Source of the DNA: Cordilura impudica | Taxonomy: Eukaryota > Arthropoda > Insecta > Diptera > Scathophagidae | DNA length: 64,000 nt | Direction of reading: 5' to 3' | Assembly: GCA_963682025.1 (NCBI GenBank) | Contig: OY821521.1 | Coordinates: forward strand, 53,260,908 to 53,324,907 | Part shown: in pieces, positions 43,561 through 54,010 of the stretch | Layout of the letters: each line of letters starts with the position of its first letter | Numbering within the stretch: position 1 is the first letter of the stretch | Made by a program: the position numbers and the translations under genes | The notes under the pieces: model-generated | What the model was told of the DNA's origin: nothing | Seen by the model: the letters and a program-made list of their open reading frames with translations, nothing else | The model's database searches: none

Positions 43561-43886
43561 TTATTTTGAAAAGAATACTCATTTTAAATGCATTTCTTGT
43601 TGGACATATATTGAGAGCAGTATGCAACTGTTTACTAAAATAAATATTTAACAAAATTCATTAAATAAAAATATGTAAAAATTTAAGAATGAATTTGGGG
43701 AGTAAGTTCATTTTTTATTTCGATTAAAATTAAATGGGGAATTTGTTCATTTCTTTTGGGTACATTTTTTTAAGTTTGGGGAATTTGTTCACCGTGTAAC
43801 CCAAATTTCAGAGAAATCCGTTGAAAAGTACAAATTTGTATAGGGAAGAAATATACCACACAACAAAATATGAATTTTATATGAAA

Positions 43887-46447
43887 ATTGGGCGTAAAAG
43901 TAGGCGTGGTCGGTAAAAATCATATGGCGACCTTCCCTGGAATATGTACTAAATTTCGGAGAAAGCCATTGAAAAATAAAAGTTTGTATAGCAATCAAAT
44001 AAAGAAACAAATAAAAGGAAAAAAATAAGTTTTATATACATAGAAGTTGGCGCAAAGTAGGCATGTCCTGTAAGAAGCATATGGTGACCTTCCCTGTAGT
44101 ATAGAGATCGTGTGACCAAATTTTAGACATCCCTTGAAAAATAAAAATTTCTATACTGAAGAAATATATCAAAAAACAGAAAATTAATTTTGTATAAAAA
44201 GTGGGCGTAGAAGTAGGCGTGGACGGCAAGAATCATATGGCGACCTCTCTGGAGTACAGAGATCGTGTATAGCAAATTTCAGAGAAATCCGATTAAAAAA
44301 AAAATTGTGTAGAGAACAAATGTACCAAAAAACAGAATATGAATTGTATACAAAAAGTGGGCGTAACAGTAGGCGTGACCGGTACGAAGAATATGCCGAC
44401 CTTCCCTGGAGCAGAGAGATCGTGTGTACCAAATTTCAGAGAAATCGGTTGAAAAATAAAAATTTGTATAGCGAACAAATATACCAAAATACAGAAAATG
44501 AATTGTATATAAAAAGTGGGCGTAAAAGTAGGCGTGGTCGATAAAAAGTATATTGTGACCTTAGCTGGAGTACAGGGATCGTGTTTACCGAATTTCAGAG
44601 AAATCTGTTAACAAATAAAAATTTCTATAGTGCACAAATATACCAAAAAACAGAAAATTAATTTTGTATAAAAAGTGGGCGTAGAAGTAGGCGTGGCCGG
44701 CAAGAATCATATGGCGACCTCTCTGGAGTACAGAGATCGTGTGTACCAAATTTCAGAGAAATGCGTTGAAAAATAAAAATTTGTATAACGAACAAATATA
44801 CCAAAATACAGAAAATGAATTGTATATAAAAAGTGGGCGTAAAAGTAGGCGTGGTCAATAAAAAGTATATGGTGACCTTAGCTGGAATACAGGGATCTTG
44901 TGTACCGAATTTCAGAGAAATCTGTTAACAAATAAAAATTTGTATAGTGAACAAATATGAATAAAGCAGAAAATGAATTTTACAAAAAAAAGTGGGCGTA
45001 AAAGTAGGCGTGGCCGGTAAAAAGTATACGGCGACCTTTCCTGTGGTATAGAAATCGTGTGTACAAAATTTCAGGAAAATCCGTTGAAAAATAAAAATTT
45101 GTATAGCGGTCAAACAAACAAACAAACAAACAAACAAACAAACAGAAAATGAATTTTATATATATAGATTGGGCGTAAAAGTAGGCGTGGTCGGTAAAAA
45201 TCATATGGCGACCTTCCCTGGAATATGTACTAAATTTCGGAGAAAGCCATTGAAAAATAAAAGTTTGTATAGCAATCAAATAAAGAAACAAATAAAAGGA
45301 AAAAAATAAGTTTTATATACATAGAAGTTGGCGCAAAGTAGGCATGTCCTGTAAGAAGCATATGGTGACCTTCCCTGTAGTATAGAGATCGTGTGACCAA
45401 ATTTTAGACATCCCTTGAAAAATAAAAATTTCTATACTGAAGAAATATATCAAAAAACAGAAAATTAATTTTGTATAAAAAGTGGGCGTAGAAGTAGGCG
45501 TGGACGGCAAGAATCATATGGCGACCTCTCTGGAGTACAGAGATCGTGTATAGCAAATTTCAGAGAAATCCGATTAAAAAAAAAATTGTGTAGAGAACAA
45601 ATGTACCAAAAAACAGAATATGAATTGTATACAAAAAGTGGGCGTAACAGTAGGCGTGACCGGTACGAAGAATATGCCGACCTTCCCTGGAGCAGAGAGA
45701 TCGTGTGTACCAAATTTCAGAGAAATCGGTTGAAAAATAAAAATTTGTATAGCGAACAAATATACCAAAATACAGAAAATTAATTGTATATAAAAAGTGG
45801 GCGTAAAAGTAGGCGTGGTCGATAAAAAGTATATTGTGACCTTAGCTGGAGTACAGGGATCGTGTTTACCGAATTTCAGAGAAATCTGTTAACAAATAAA
45901 AATTTCTATAGTGCACAAATATACCAAAAAACAGAAAATTAATTTTGTATAAAAAGTGGGCGTAGAAGTAGGCGTGGCCGGCAAGAATCATATGGCGACC
46001 TCTCTGGAGTACAGAGATCGTGTGTACCAAATTTCAGAGAAATGCGTTGAAAAATAAAAATTTGTATAACGAACAAATATACCAAAATACAGAAAATTAA
46101 TTGTATATAAAAAGTGGGCGTAAAAGTAGGCGTGGTCAATAAAAAGTATATGGTGACCTTAGCTGGAATACAGGGATCTTGTGTACCGAATTTCAGAGAA
46201 ATCTGTTAACAAATAAAAATTTGTATAGTGAACAAATATGAATAAAGCAGAAAATGAATTTTACAAAAAAAAGTGGGCGTAAAAGTAGGCGTGGCCGGTA
46301 AAAAGTATACGGCGACCTTTCCTGTGGTATAGAAATCGTGTGTACAAAATTTCAGGAAAATCCGTTGAAAAATAAAAATTTGTATAGCGGTCAAACAAAC
46401 AAACAAACAAACAAACAAACAGAAAATGAATTTTATATATATAGATA
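43887..46447. repeat. 1281-bp tandem duplication built from ~160-bp subunits
   Basis: 43890-45170 and 45171-46445 are nearly identical. They differ in a few substitutions, such as GAAAATGAATTG versus GAAAATTAATTG, and in the number of CAAA units. Within each, about eight subunits of about 160 bp share GTGGGCGTA(A/G)AAGTAGGCGTGG, CATATGGCGACC and AAATTTCAGAGAAAT. Each duplicate ends with (CAAA)n. Minus-strand frames in it are by-products of the repeat. Confidence 0.9.
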
Positions 46448-48048
46448 TGTATTATTATATTTATTAATATTTGTAATTTTATTTGACACAATTTCACACA
46501 CAGTTTTACAGATCAACTGTTTTCAACTGATTTAGAAGTTTTCTGTTTTTGAAACAGTAGTGCCAATTTGTAACATTTTGTGATGTAATGAAAATCGCAG
46601 AATAATAAGTTAATACACAATAAAAAATATTAAATTTTTAAGTTTTATATACATATTGCAATAAAAAAAACTTTGGTAAATTTACATTGAAGATGGTCAG
46701 AAATGAATGAGAAAAAATATATAGACATTTTAGAAAAGCACATTTAATGTTAAACTTTATGCACAAAATATATGGGTTTTTGTTGTTTCGAATTTAACTG
46801 TGGCTCTAAGTGAAAAGTTTTAGACCGATCGTATATTACATCTTGAGGATCCTCACCTAATATTTTCAAATATTTTAAATTTTTTTTAACTCATTTAACC
46901 TCATTACGAAAATAGTAAAACAGTAAATATAGAAAATCCACGCACCTCAAAAAATTGTTTTCTATGAAATAAATTAAAGACATTTCATATTATACAATTT
47001 TCTTTCAAAAATGTATCAATTATTGCAAATTTGAAATTTGACATATAGTATTTGTACATATATTTGTATAGATTTCGCAGTATGAAAAGAACTATTATTT
47101 CTTTATTTAGAATATATGTAAGTATTGCTCGCAAAAAAATGCAACATCATGAATGAAACACATAGACGACTGCTGGCAGCAGCATTTGTAGTCGTATAGT
47201 CAGCTACTTGATTTTTCTGAATACGACAGCAACATATAATACAAATGCATTTTTATTTAAATATACAATTACTTTTACTTATTTAAAATGCATTAGTACA
47301 ACGTAAAAATAAATAAATTAGTTTAACGCCTTTTGATTATTAATGGAATTATAGCCTTTCATTTTGCGATTTTTTTTAACCAAAATAAAATATTTCATAG
47401 CACTAACTTCTTTTACATATTTTGTTATATTGTCAACACTATTTTTGTTTTGTAGCCAACAAAACACACTTGCAGTTTTTTTTTTCTATTTGAAGAACAT
47501 ATGACTGCCATTGTTGATGTTGTAGAGTTGTTTTTTTTTTGATTTTGTTTCGTTAACTCTTTTGTATTAAAGCACCTCCAATATATGTATCCATTTTAGT
47601 TTGCAAATTCAGTATATTTATAATTTATTACTTACAGCAAAAAATAATAGAAACAATTTTATCAGTTATGCTTACGAAACTATATAAATAGACTTGAAGT
47701 TGGCTGCAAAAGCAGTAGCCTGTGTAAAGAACAAGTTAGCGACATGTAACTGTTACGTAACGTGTCAGCCTTTTTTTCACATGAAAAGTATTGGGACGTT
47801 CCGGTTACGTTCGGTAACTGTTTTAAATGATTTTCATGTAAAAAAAAACAACTGACTCGTTACGTTACGTTAGAAAACATTGACCTTTTATATGTATTAT
47901 AATGCTATGAATGCATTTATCTTTATTTTATTTTATTTATATATTCTTTTTTTTTGTATTGTATATTATTTTTTTTTTATTATTACTATTTCATTTAATT
48001 ATTTTTTTCTTTAAATAAATTAACACATAAAAATTTGTTTTTTAAATT
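46448..48048. other. AT-rich DNA, no gene recognised
   Basis: Contains GTTACGTAACG-type palindromic sequence at about 47750-47760 and an inverted match (47475-47531) to 41117-41175. No protein domain or RNA gene was found. Confidence 0.4.
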
Positions 48049-48892
48049 ATTGGTGAACTTTTACTCCCTTTATTTACTGCCTTTATATTAACTGGTATTG
48101 TCTGCTTGTCGACAAAATTTTGGATCGATTTTTAGCCCCTTTCCCGTGAGCCAATCGATCTGAAATTTTGCATGCAGGCTCGTGGCAATGACAGAAATGA
48201 TCTAACAAATTTTTTTAGTGATGCCAAAACAATGGAAACTTTTAAAATTTTCTACCAGAGTTCACAAAAAAATGTACAAAGGGTTTGTTTTTATTATATT
48301 ATTACCACAACGACCACAAAAACAACAAGTCCAGCTATGACAACAATGCAACATTTAGAATAACAACAGGAACAATATGGAAACATCATGTTTTTCATTT
48401 TTTTTTTAATTTTTCATAGATTTACCTGGACCTGTTCCACCGATTTTAATGATTTTTGAAGTAGAAATCTTCCCATGAATTTGGTGAATCATTCTCACTA
48501 AAAATTATCACCCTAGCTATCCTATTGAGGGCGTGATCGTGACAAGAACAACATAGAAAATTATATTTTTTCAAGACTTTTTTTAGTTCTTCATTCAAAT
48601 CTCGGGCCCTAATCGACCGATTTGGACGATTTTAAATAGCAAACTTTTCAGGATGTTAATGAATCATTTTTTATGCCAACGAGCACCCTAGCTGCCCGAT
48701 TGATGCCGTCATCGTGATTTCCACAGACGGACAGACGGACAGACGGACAGACGGACATCGCTATATCAACTCCGGTTGTTATAAGGATCACAAATATATA
48801 AATTTTATGGGGTCCAAAATTTTTTTTCTAATTATTACAAACGGAATGACAAACTTATATATACCCTCTGCACACTGGAGTGGAGGGTATAA
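48049..48892 (+). repeat. Interspersed repeat family R2, copy 3
   Basis: Collinear with copies 1 and 2, but with the longest GGACAGACGGACAGACGGAC run. It ends ACTGGAGTGGAGGGTATAA. Confidence 0.8.
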
Positions 48893-49339
48893 AAAGAGAT
48901 CTTTGTGGATGAAATTTTTGAGGCACTAGATGCAGTGTTATCGGGTTAGTTTGTTTTACACATTTTTTTTTCTAGTCTATAGCTACAATTGTGCTGAAGG
49001 CAGAAAAACAATATTCCAGTTTGTTTCCGAGATACAGCCGCGAGCAAAATTGCATGTTCTTCGGAAAAATCAAGTGTTAGCCAAAATAAACATGAGGCCA
49101 TAAAATCCGAATAGCAGCTAAACCGAAAAGGGGGTTTGTTAGTTTCGATAAGTACTTCGAAAAACGCCCTCGAGTAGGAGTTTGCATTTTGTGTGGTGCA
49201 CTGTGTTGTCATATCTTAAAGACAATTGCCAGATTTGAAAGAAGTAGCCGTTCATGATTTTAGTGTCGCTACAAACCATTAATATAGTTAAGCTCCAAAC
49301 CTTAAAATATTAAGCCCTCTCACTGTTCTTTTCTTTTTT
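48893..49339. other. Unassigned DNA
   Basis: The minus strand has an 88-codon frame (49212-48946) with no motif I can name. Nothing else was seen. Confidence 0.3.
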
Positions 49340-50430
49340 AATTATTGACCAACACTCAGGGGATGTCCGTACAGGTGCAGTGCATTATATTGATATCAGA
49401 TCATTATGTTATGGGAAGAAGTAAAGAGGGAAGAGTTTTTGTGGATATTTGACTTATATTGTACTCGATTTTAAATGTCAGGAAAGACTAATGTATGTTA
49501 GGAATTTATTCCACATACGGCTAGTTCGACTGATAAACTAATTATCTCTGTAATGCGTTGTGCGGTCATTTGGACAATAGACTGCCAACGGATGTGATCT
49601 ACTAGAGAAGCGGGTAGAGCGAACTGAAACGCGGGCACTTGGAGTGGTAGTATCATTATAATATCTATAGAATATTATAAGTGAACAGAGTTGGACACCC
49701 TACTGTCATTAATGGGCATCAACGCCTACTTCAAAAGAGACTTTGTAGTTCCTGCCCGTATATAGAAATTGTATTCCATTTTCGGTCGGATGTAAGTGGC
49801 ATAAATTTTAAGGAAATCAAAAGGGGTGAAGTAATTTTTGCAGCATTTTAAAAAACCAAGACACTTGAATGCTTTTTTCAACACTTGAAGTACATGTTTG
49901 TTCTAACAGACATCGCATTGAACTCTCAAAGCTAGATCATCAAGAGTATCCGATTCCTCAATATCTAGACCACCAAAAAATACAGATGGCATTGTTGAAT
50001 CCAAAGCCCTGTAGGTCACCAAACAATATTGAGTCTTCTGCTCATTAAAATCAACCCTATTCCCTGTACCCTACCCAGAGATTGTGTGTATCAATCAAGA
50101 CATGTCAGGCTTGCCCTACGAATGAAGGAAAGTGAATGACAAATGTTGGAAAGAGTGGCTAAAATTTAAGGTTTTACTAAGAACATCATTAGCAAAAATA
50201 AGGAAAAGAGAGGCTGAAAGAACAGAACCTTGGGTTAACCCTGACTTAAGCTGAAATTTATTGGACAAAACGCCAGCAATAACATCCTGTATTGTGCGGC
50301 CTCTCCGAAAATTCATTATAAATAAAGAGAAGTCAATGCCGATCCCAAATTTAATAATATTTGATATTAATGCACCGTGTCACGCGCGATAGAATGCCAA
50401 GTAAGTATCTAAAGCAGCCACTTTACTTTC
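49340..50430 (-). pseudogene. LINE reverse transcriptase relic, family L, copy 3
   Basis: The minus-strand translation gives NFRRGRTIQDVIAGVLSNKF, then QLKSGLTQGSVLSASLFLIF, a block B relic with PQG changed to TQG. NRVDFNEQKTQYCLVTYRAL, SDTLDDLALRVQCDV and, toward 49780, TYIRPKMEYNFYIRAGTTKSLL follow. The same blocks in the same order occur at 12890. The catalytic Asp pair region is frameshifted (around 50170). It is 5'-truncated and dead. Confidence 0.7.
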
Positions 50431-50559
50431 GCCATAATTGTGAATGGATCGACCACAGCATTTTTTTTAAATCAAACTGAAAGCGTCATCTATGTATCAC
50501 TTAAAGCACTCGACTGCAGGGGCTCTGCTAATATAAAAATATTTATTGTTATTTATTAT

Positions 50560-52975
50560 TTCAACCGGTTAATTTTTAATTTTTCGGTTTTTTATGTTTA
50601 CTTTTTAATTTTTCGGTTTTCGTTTTTGATTTTTTTTTTTTAATTATTCAGTTTTCATTTTTTATTTTTCAGTTTTAATTTTTCTTTATCAATTTTTCGG
50701 TTTTCGTTTTTCCTTTTTTATTTTTAATTGTTCATTTTTCATTTTTTTATTTTTCATTATTCTTTTTTAATTTTTTAATTTCATTTTTCATTTTTAATAT
50801 TTCGGTTCACGTTTTTAATTTTTTATTTTTCATTTTTTTAATTTTAATTTTATATTTTTCATTTTTCCTTTTCATTTTTAATTTATTATTTTTCATTTTC
50901 ATCTAAAATTTTTTATTTTTCGTTTCCTTTTTAATTTTTTATTTTTTATTTTTCATTTTTCATTTTTCATTTTTAATTTTTAATTTTTTAATTTTTTATT
51001 TTTAATTTTTCATATTTAATTTTTTCATTTTTTATTTTTCATTTTTAATTTTTCGGTTTTCGTTTTTCATTTTTCATTTTTTAATTTTCGTTTTTCATTT
51101 GTTATTTGTTATTTTTAATTTTTAATTTTTAATTTTTAATTTTTAATTTTTAATTTTTAATTTTTAATTTTTAATTTTTAATTTTTAATTTTTAATTTTT
51201 AATTTTTAATTTTTAATTTTTAATTTTTAATTTTTAATTTTTAATTTTTAATTTTTAATTTTTAATTTTTAATTTTTAATTTTTAATTTTTAATTTTTAA
51301 TTTTTAATTTTTAATTTTTTAATTTTTAATTTTTAATTTTTAATTTTTAATTTTTAATTTTTAATTTTTAATTTTTAATTTTTAATTTTTAATTTTTAAT
51401 TTTTAATTTTTAATTTTTAATTTTTAATTTTTAATTTTTAATTTTTAATTTTTAATTTTTAATTTTTAATTTTTAATTTTTAATTTTTAATTTTTAATTT
51501 TTAATTTTTAATTTTTAATTTTTAATTTTTAATTTTTAATTTTTAATTTTTAATTTTTAATTTTTAATTTTTAGTTTTTAATTTTTAATTTTTAATTTTT
51601 AATTTTTAATTTTTAATTTTTAATTTTTAATTTTTGATTTTTAATTTTTAATTTTTAACTTTAAATTTTTAATTTTTGATTTTTAATTTTTAATTTTTAA
51701 TTTTTAATTTTTAATTTTTAATTTTTAATTTTTAATTTTTAATTTTTAATTTTTAATTTTTAATTTTTAATTTTTAATTTTTAATTTTTAATTTTTAATT
51801 TTTAATTTTTAATTTTTAATTTTTAATTTTTAATTTTTAATTTTTAATTTTTAATTTTTAATTTTTAATTTTTAATTTTTAATTTTTAATTTTTAATTTT
51901 TAATTTTTAATTTTTAATTTTTAATTTTTAATTTTTAATTTTTAATTTTTAATTTTTAATTTTTAATTTTTAATTTTTAATTTTTAATTTTTAATTTTTA
52001 ATTTTTAATTTTTAATTTTTAATTTTTAATTTTTAATTTTTAATTTTTAATTTTTAATTTTTAATTTTTAATTTTTAATTTTTAATTTTTAATTTTTAAT
52101 TTTTAATTTTTAATTTTTAATTTTTAATTTTTAATTTTTAATTTTTAATTTTTAATTTTTAATTTTTAATTTTTAATTTTTAATTTTTAATTTTTAATTT
52201 TTAATTTTTAATTTTTAATTTTTAATTTTTAATTTTTAATTTTTAATTTTTAATTTTTAATTTTTAATTTTTAATTTTTAATTTTTAATTTTTAATTTTT
52301 AATTTTTAATTTTTAATTTTTAATTTTTAATTTTTAATTTTTAATTTTTAATTTTTAATTTTTAATTTTTAATTTTTAATTTTTAATTTTTAATTTTTAA
52401 TTTTTAATTTTTAATTTTTAATTTTTAATTTTTAATTTTTAATTTTTAATTTTTAATTTTTAATTTTTAATTTTTAATTTTTAATTTTTAATTTTTAATT
52501 TTTAATTTTTAATTTTTAATTTTTAATTTTTAATTTTTAATTTTTAATTTTTAATTTTTAATTTTTAATTTTTAATTTTTAATTTTTAATTTTTAATTTT
52601 TAATTTTTAATTTTTAATTTTTAGTTTTTAATTTTTAATTTTTAATTTTTAATTTTTAATTTTTAATTTTTAATTTTTAATTTTTAATTTTTAATTTTTA
52701 ATTTTTAATTTTTAATTTTTAATTTTTAATTTTTAATTTTTAATTTTTAATTTTTAATTTTTAATTTTTGATTTTTAATTTTTAATTTTGAATTTTGAAT
52801 TTTTAATTTTTAATTTTTAATTTTTAATTTTTAATTTTTAATTTTTAATTTTTAATTTTTAATTTTTAATTTTTAATTTTTAATTTTAAATTTTTAATTT
52901 TTAATTTGTAATTTTTAATTTTTAATTTTTAATTTTTAATTTTTAATTTTTAATTTTTGATTTTTAATTTTTTAT
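50560..52975. repeat. TTTTTAA heptanucleotide array with degenerate flank
   Basis: About 51111-52968 is nearly pure TTTTTAA repeated some 265 times. It has rare variants (single TTTTTGA or TTTTTAG units, one 8-mer at about 51314, AACTTTAAA at about 51657). 50560-51110 is a degenerate zone of TTTTTCATTTTT and TTCGGTTTTCG units. The array continues in degenerate form to the R1 insertion at 53066 and beyond it to about 53866. Confidence 0.95.
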
Positions 52976-53065
52976 TTTTCATTTTTATTTTTCATTTCAC
53001 ATTGTTAATTTTCATTTTTTATTTTTCATTTTTTAGTTTCGTTGTTCATTTTTCATTTTTAATTT

Positions 53066-53821
53066 TTATACCCTATACCACTATGTGGTTTGGGTATAAT
53101 GACTTTGTGCTGCTGTTTGTAACAACCAAAAATATTTGACCTAGACCCATCTTTAATTATACCGATCGAATCAGAATCACTTTCTGAGTTGATTTAACAA
53201 TGTCCGTCCGTCCGTCCGTCCGTCTGTGTGTCCATGTAAATCTTGTAATCAAACTGCAGGTCGCAAATATAAATATATTTTGATGAAATTTGGTATATAA
53301 GCTTTTATGGGCCATGGGATGAACGCTGTTGAAATTGGTGAGAATCGGTCTATGTTCAGACCTAGCCCCCATACAAATTACCCATATGAAATCGACATAA
53401 ATTGCCATAAGATTCAAATTGTCATATGCGTTCATTACATCCATAAATGAGTAGTCCAAAAATGATCCCTTCGACCCCATATAGAGCTGCTTCCCGATCT
53501 TCACTTAAATCTATTAAAAAACAAAAATATTGCACTGTTCTTCTCAAATTTTGTTTGTATATATTTTTGCAAACTACAAGAGACTTTACCAAACATGATC
53601 AGGATCGGTCCATTTTTGGACCAAGTCCCTATATAGATATAGCATCCGATATGAACTTTTTCATATCTGCAGCCAAAAAAATTAATAAAAATCCCACTCA
53701 AATTTGGTTTTTGCTTATTTTCTATGTCCAGTTAGTTGGGCCCAAGAGATAGGGTCTCAAAAGGCATGGTATAGGGTATCGTATAGTCGGTCTAGACCGA
53801 CTATAATTTTCTTACTTGTTT
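53066..53821 (-). repeat. Interspersed repeat family R1, copy e (full length)
   Basis: It runs from TTATACCCTATACCACTATG through the GTCCGTCCGTCCGTCCGTC run to the perfect palindrome AGTCGGTCTAGACCGACT and TTTTCTTACTTGTTTA. It is inserted into the tail of the TTTTTAA-type array, since TTTCATTTTT sequence lies on both sides. This is the best copy for defining the family ends. Confidence 0.85.
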
Positions 53822-53873
53822 ATATTTCATTTTTTATGTTTCATGTTTCATTTTTCATTTTCAAACAGGTTAT

Positions 53874-54010
53874 AACATATGATAATTTTTTCACCAATAC
53901 AATCATAAATCACACCGATTTTGTTTTACGCATTATGCTGTTTTTGTGATTGTATTGTGAAATACAAATTTATCCCCTCCCCCCGCGCGTATAGATGTTT
54001 ACACAACAAA
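53874..54010. repeat. Hairpin module adjoining the TTTTTAA array
   Basis: Homologous to 37391-37535: AACATATGATAATTTTTTCA, CACACCGATTTT, then TGATTGTATTGTGAAATAC, a C-rich run and TATAGATGTTTACACA. The CCAATACAATCA / TGATTGTATTG pair can form a stem. Confidence 0.65.

Larger units (their letters stand above)
42404..46447. repeat. 4-kb composite repeat bounded by ACTAGCTG...CCCGG and ATATATATAGAT
   Basis: The left boundary, ATATATATATACTAGCTG followed by ACCCGG and GCCCGGGATGAAAA, and the right boundary, CAAACAAACAAACAGAAAAT then TTTATATATATAGAT, are termini familiar from an abundant insect interspersed repeat class with CAAA-type tails. Inside are a GC-rich repeat block and a tandem duplication, described separately. 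No reverse transcriptase or transposase was found. Confidence 0.45.

Noticed and set aside
43789..46418. Numerous minus-strand frames of 64-103 codons
   Set aside because: They repeat with the 160-bp and 1281-bp tandem units and have no domain. They are by-products of the repeat.
48172..48363. 63-codon frame in R2 copy 3 (NDLTNFFSDAKTMETF...)
   Set aside because: The corresponding region in the other R2 copies is altered by indels and the Thr-rich end is simple sequence. No sign of coding constraint.
51111..52968. TTTTTAA array as telomeric repeat
   Set aside because: It does not match any known telomere unit. Flies use retrotransposon telomeres and other insects TTAGG.
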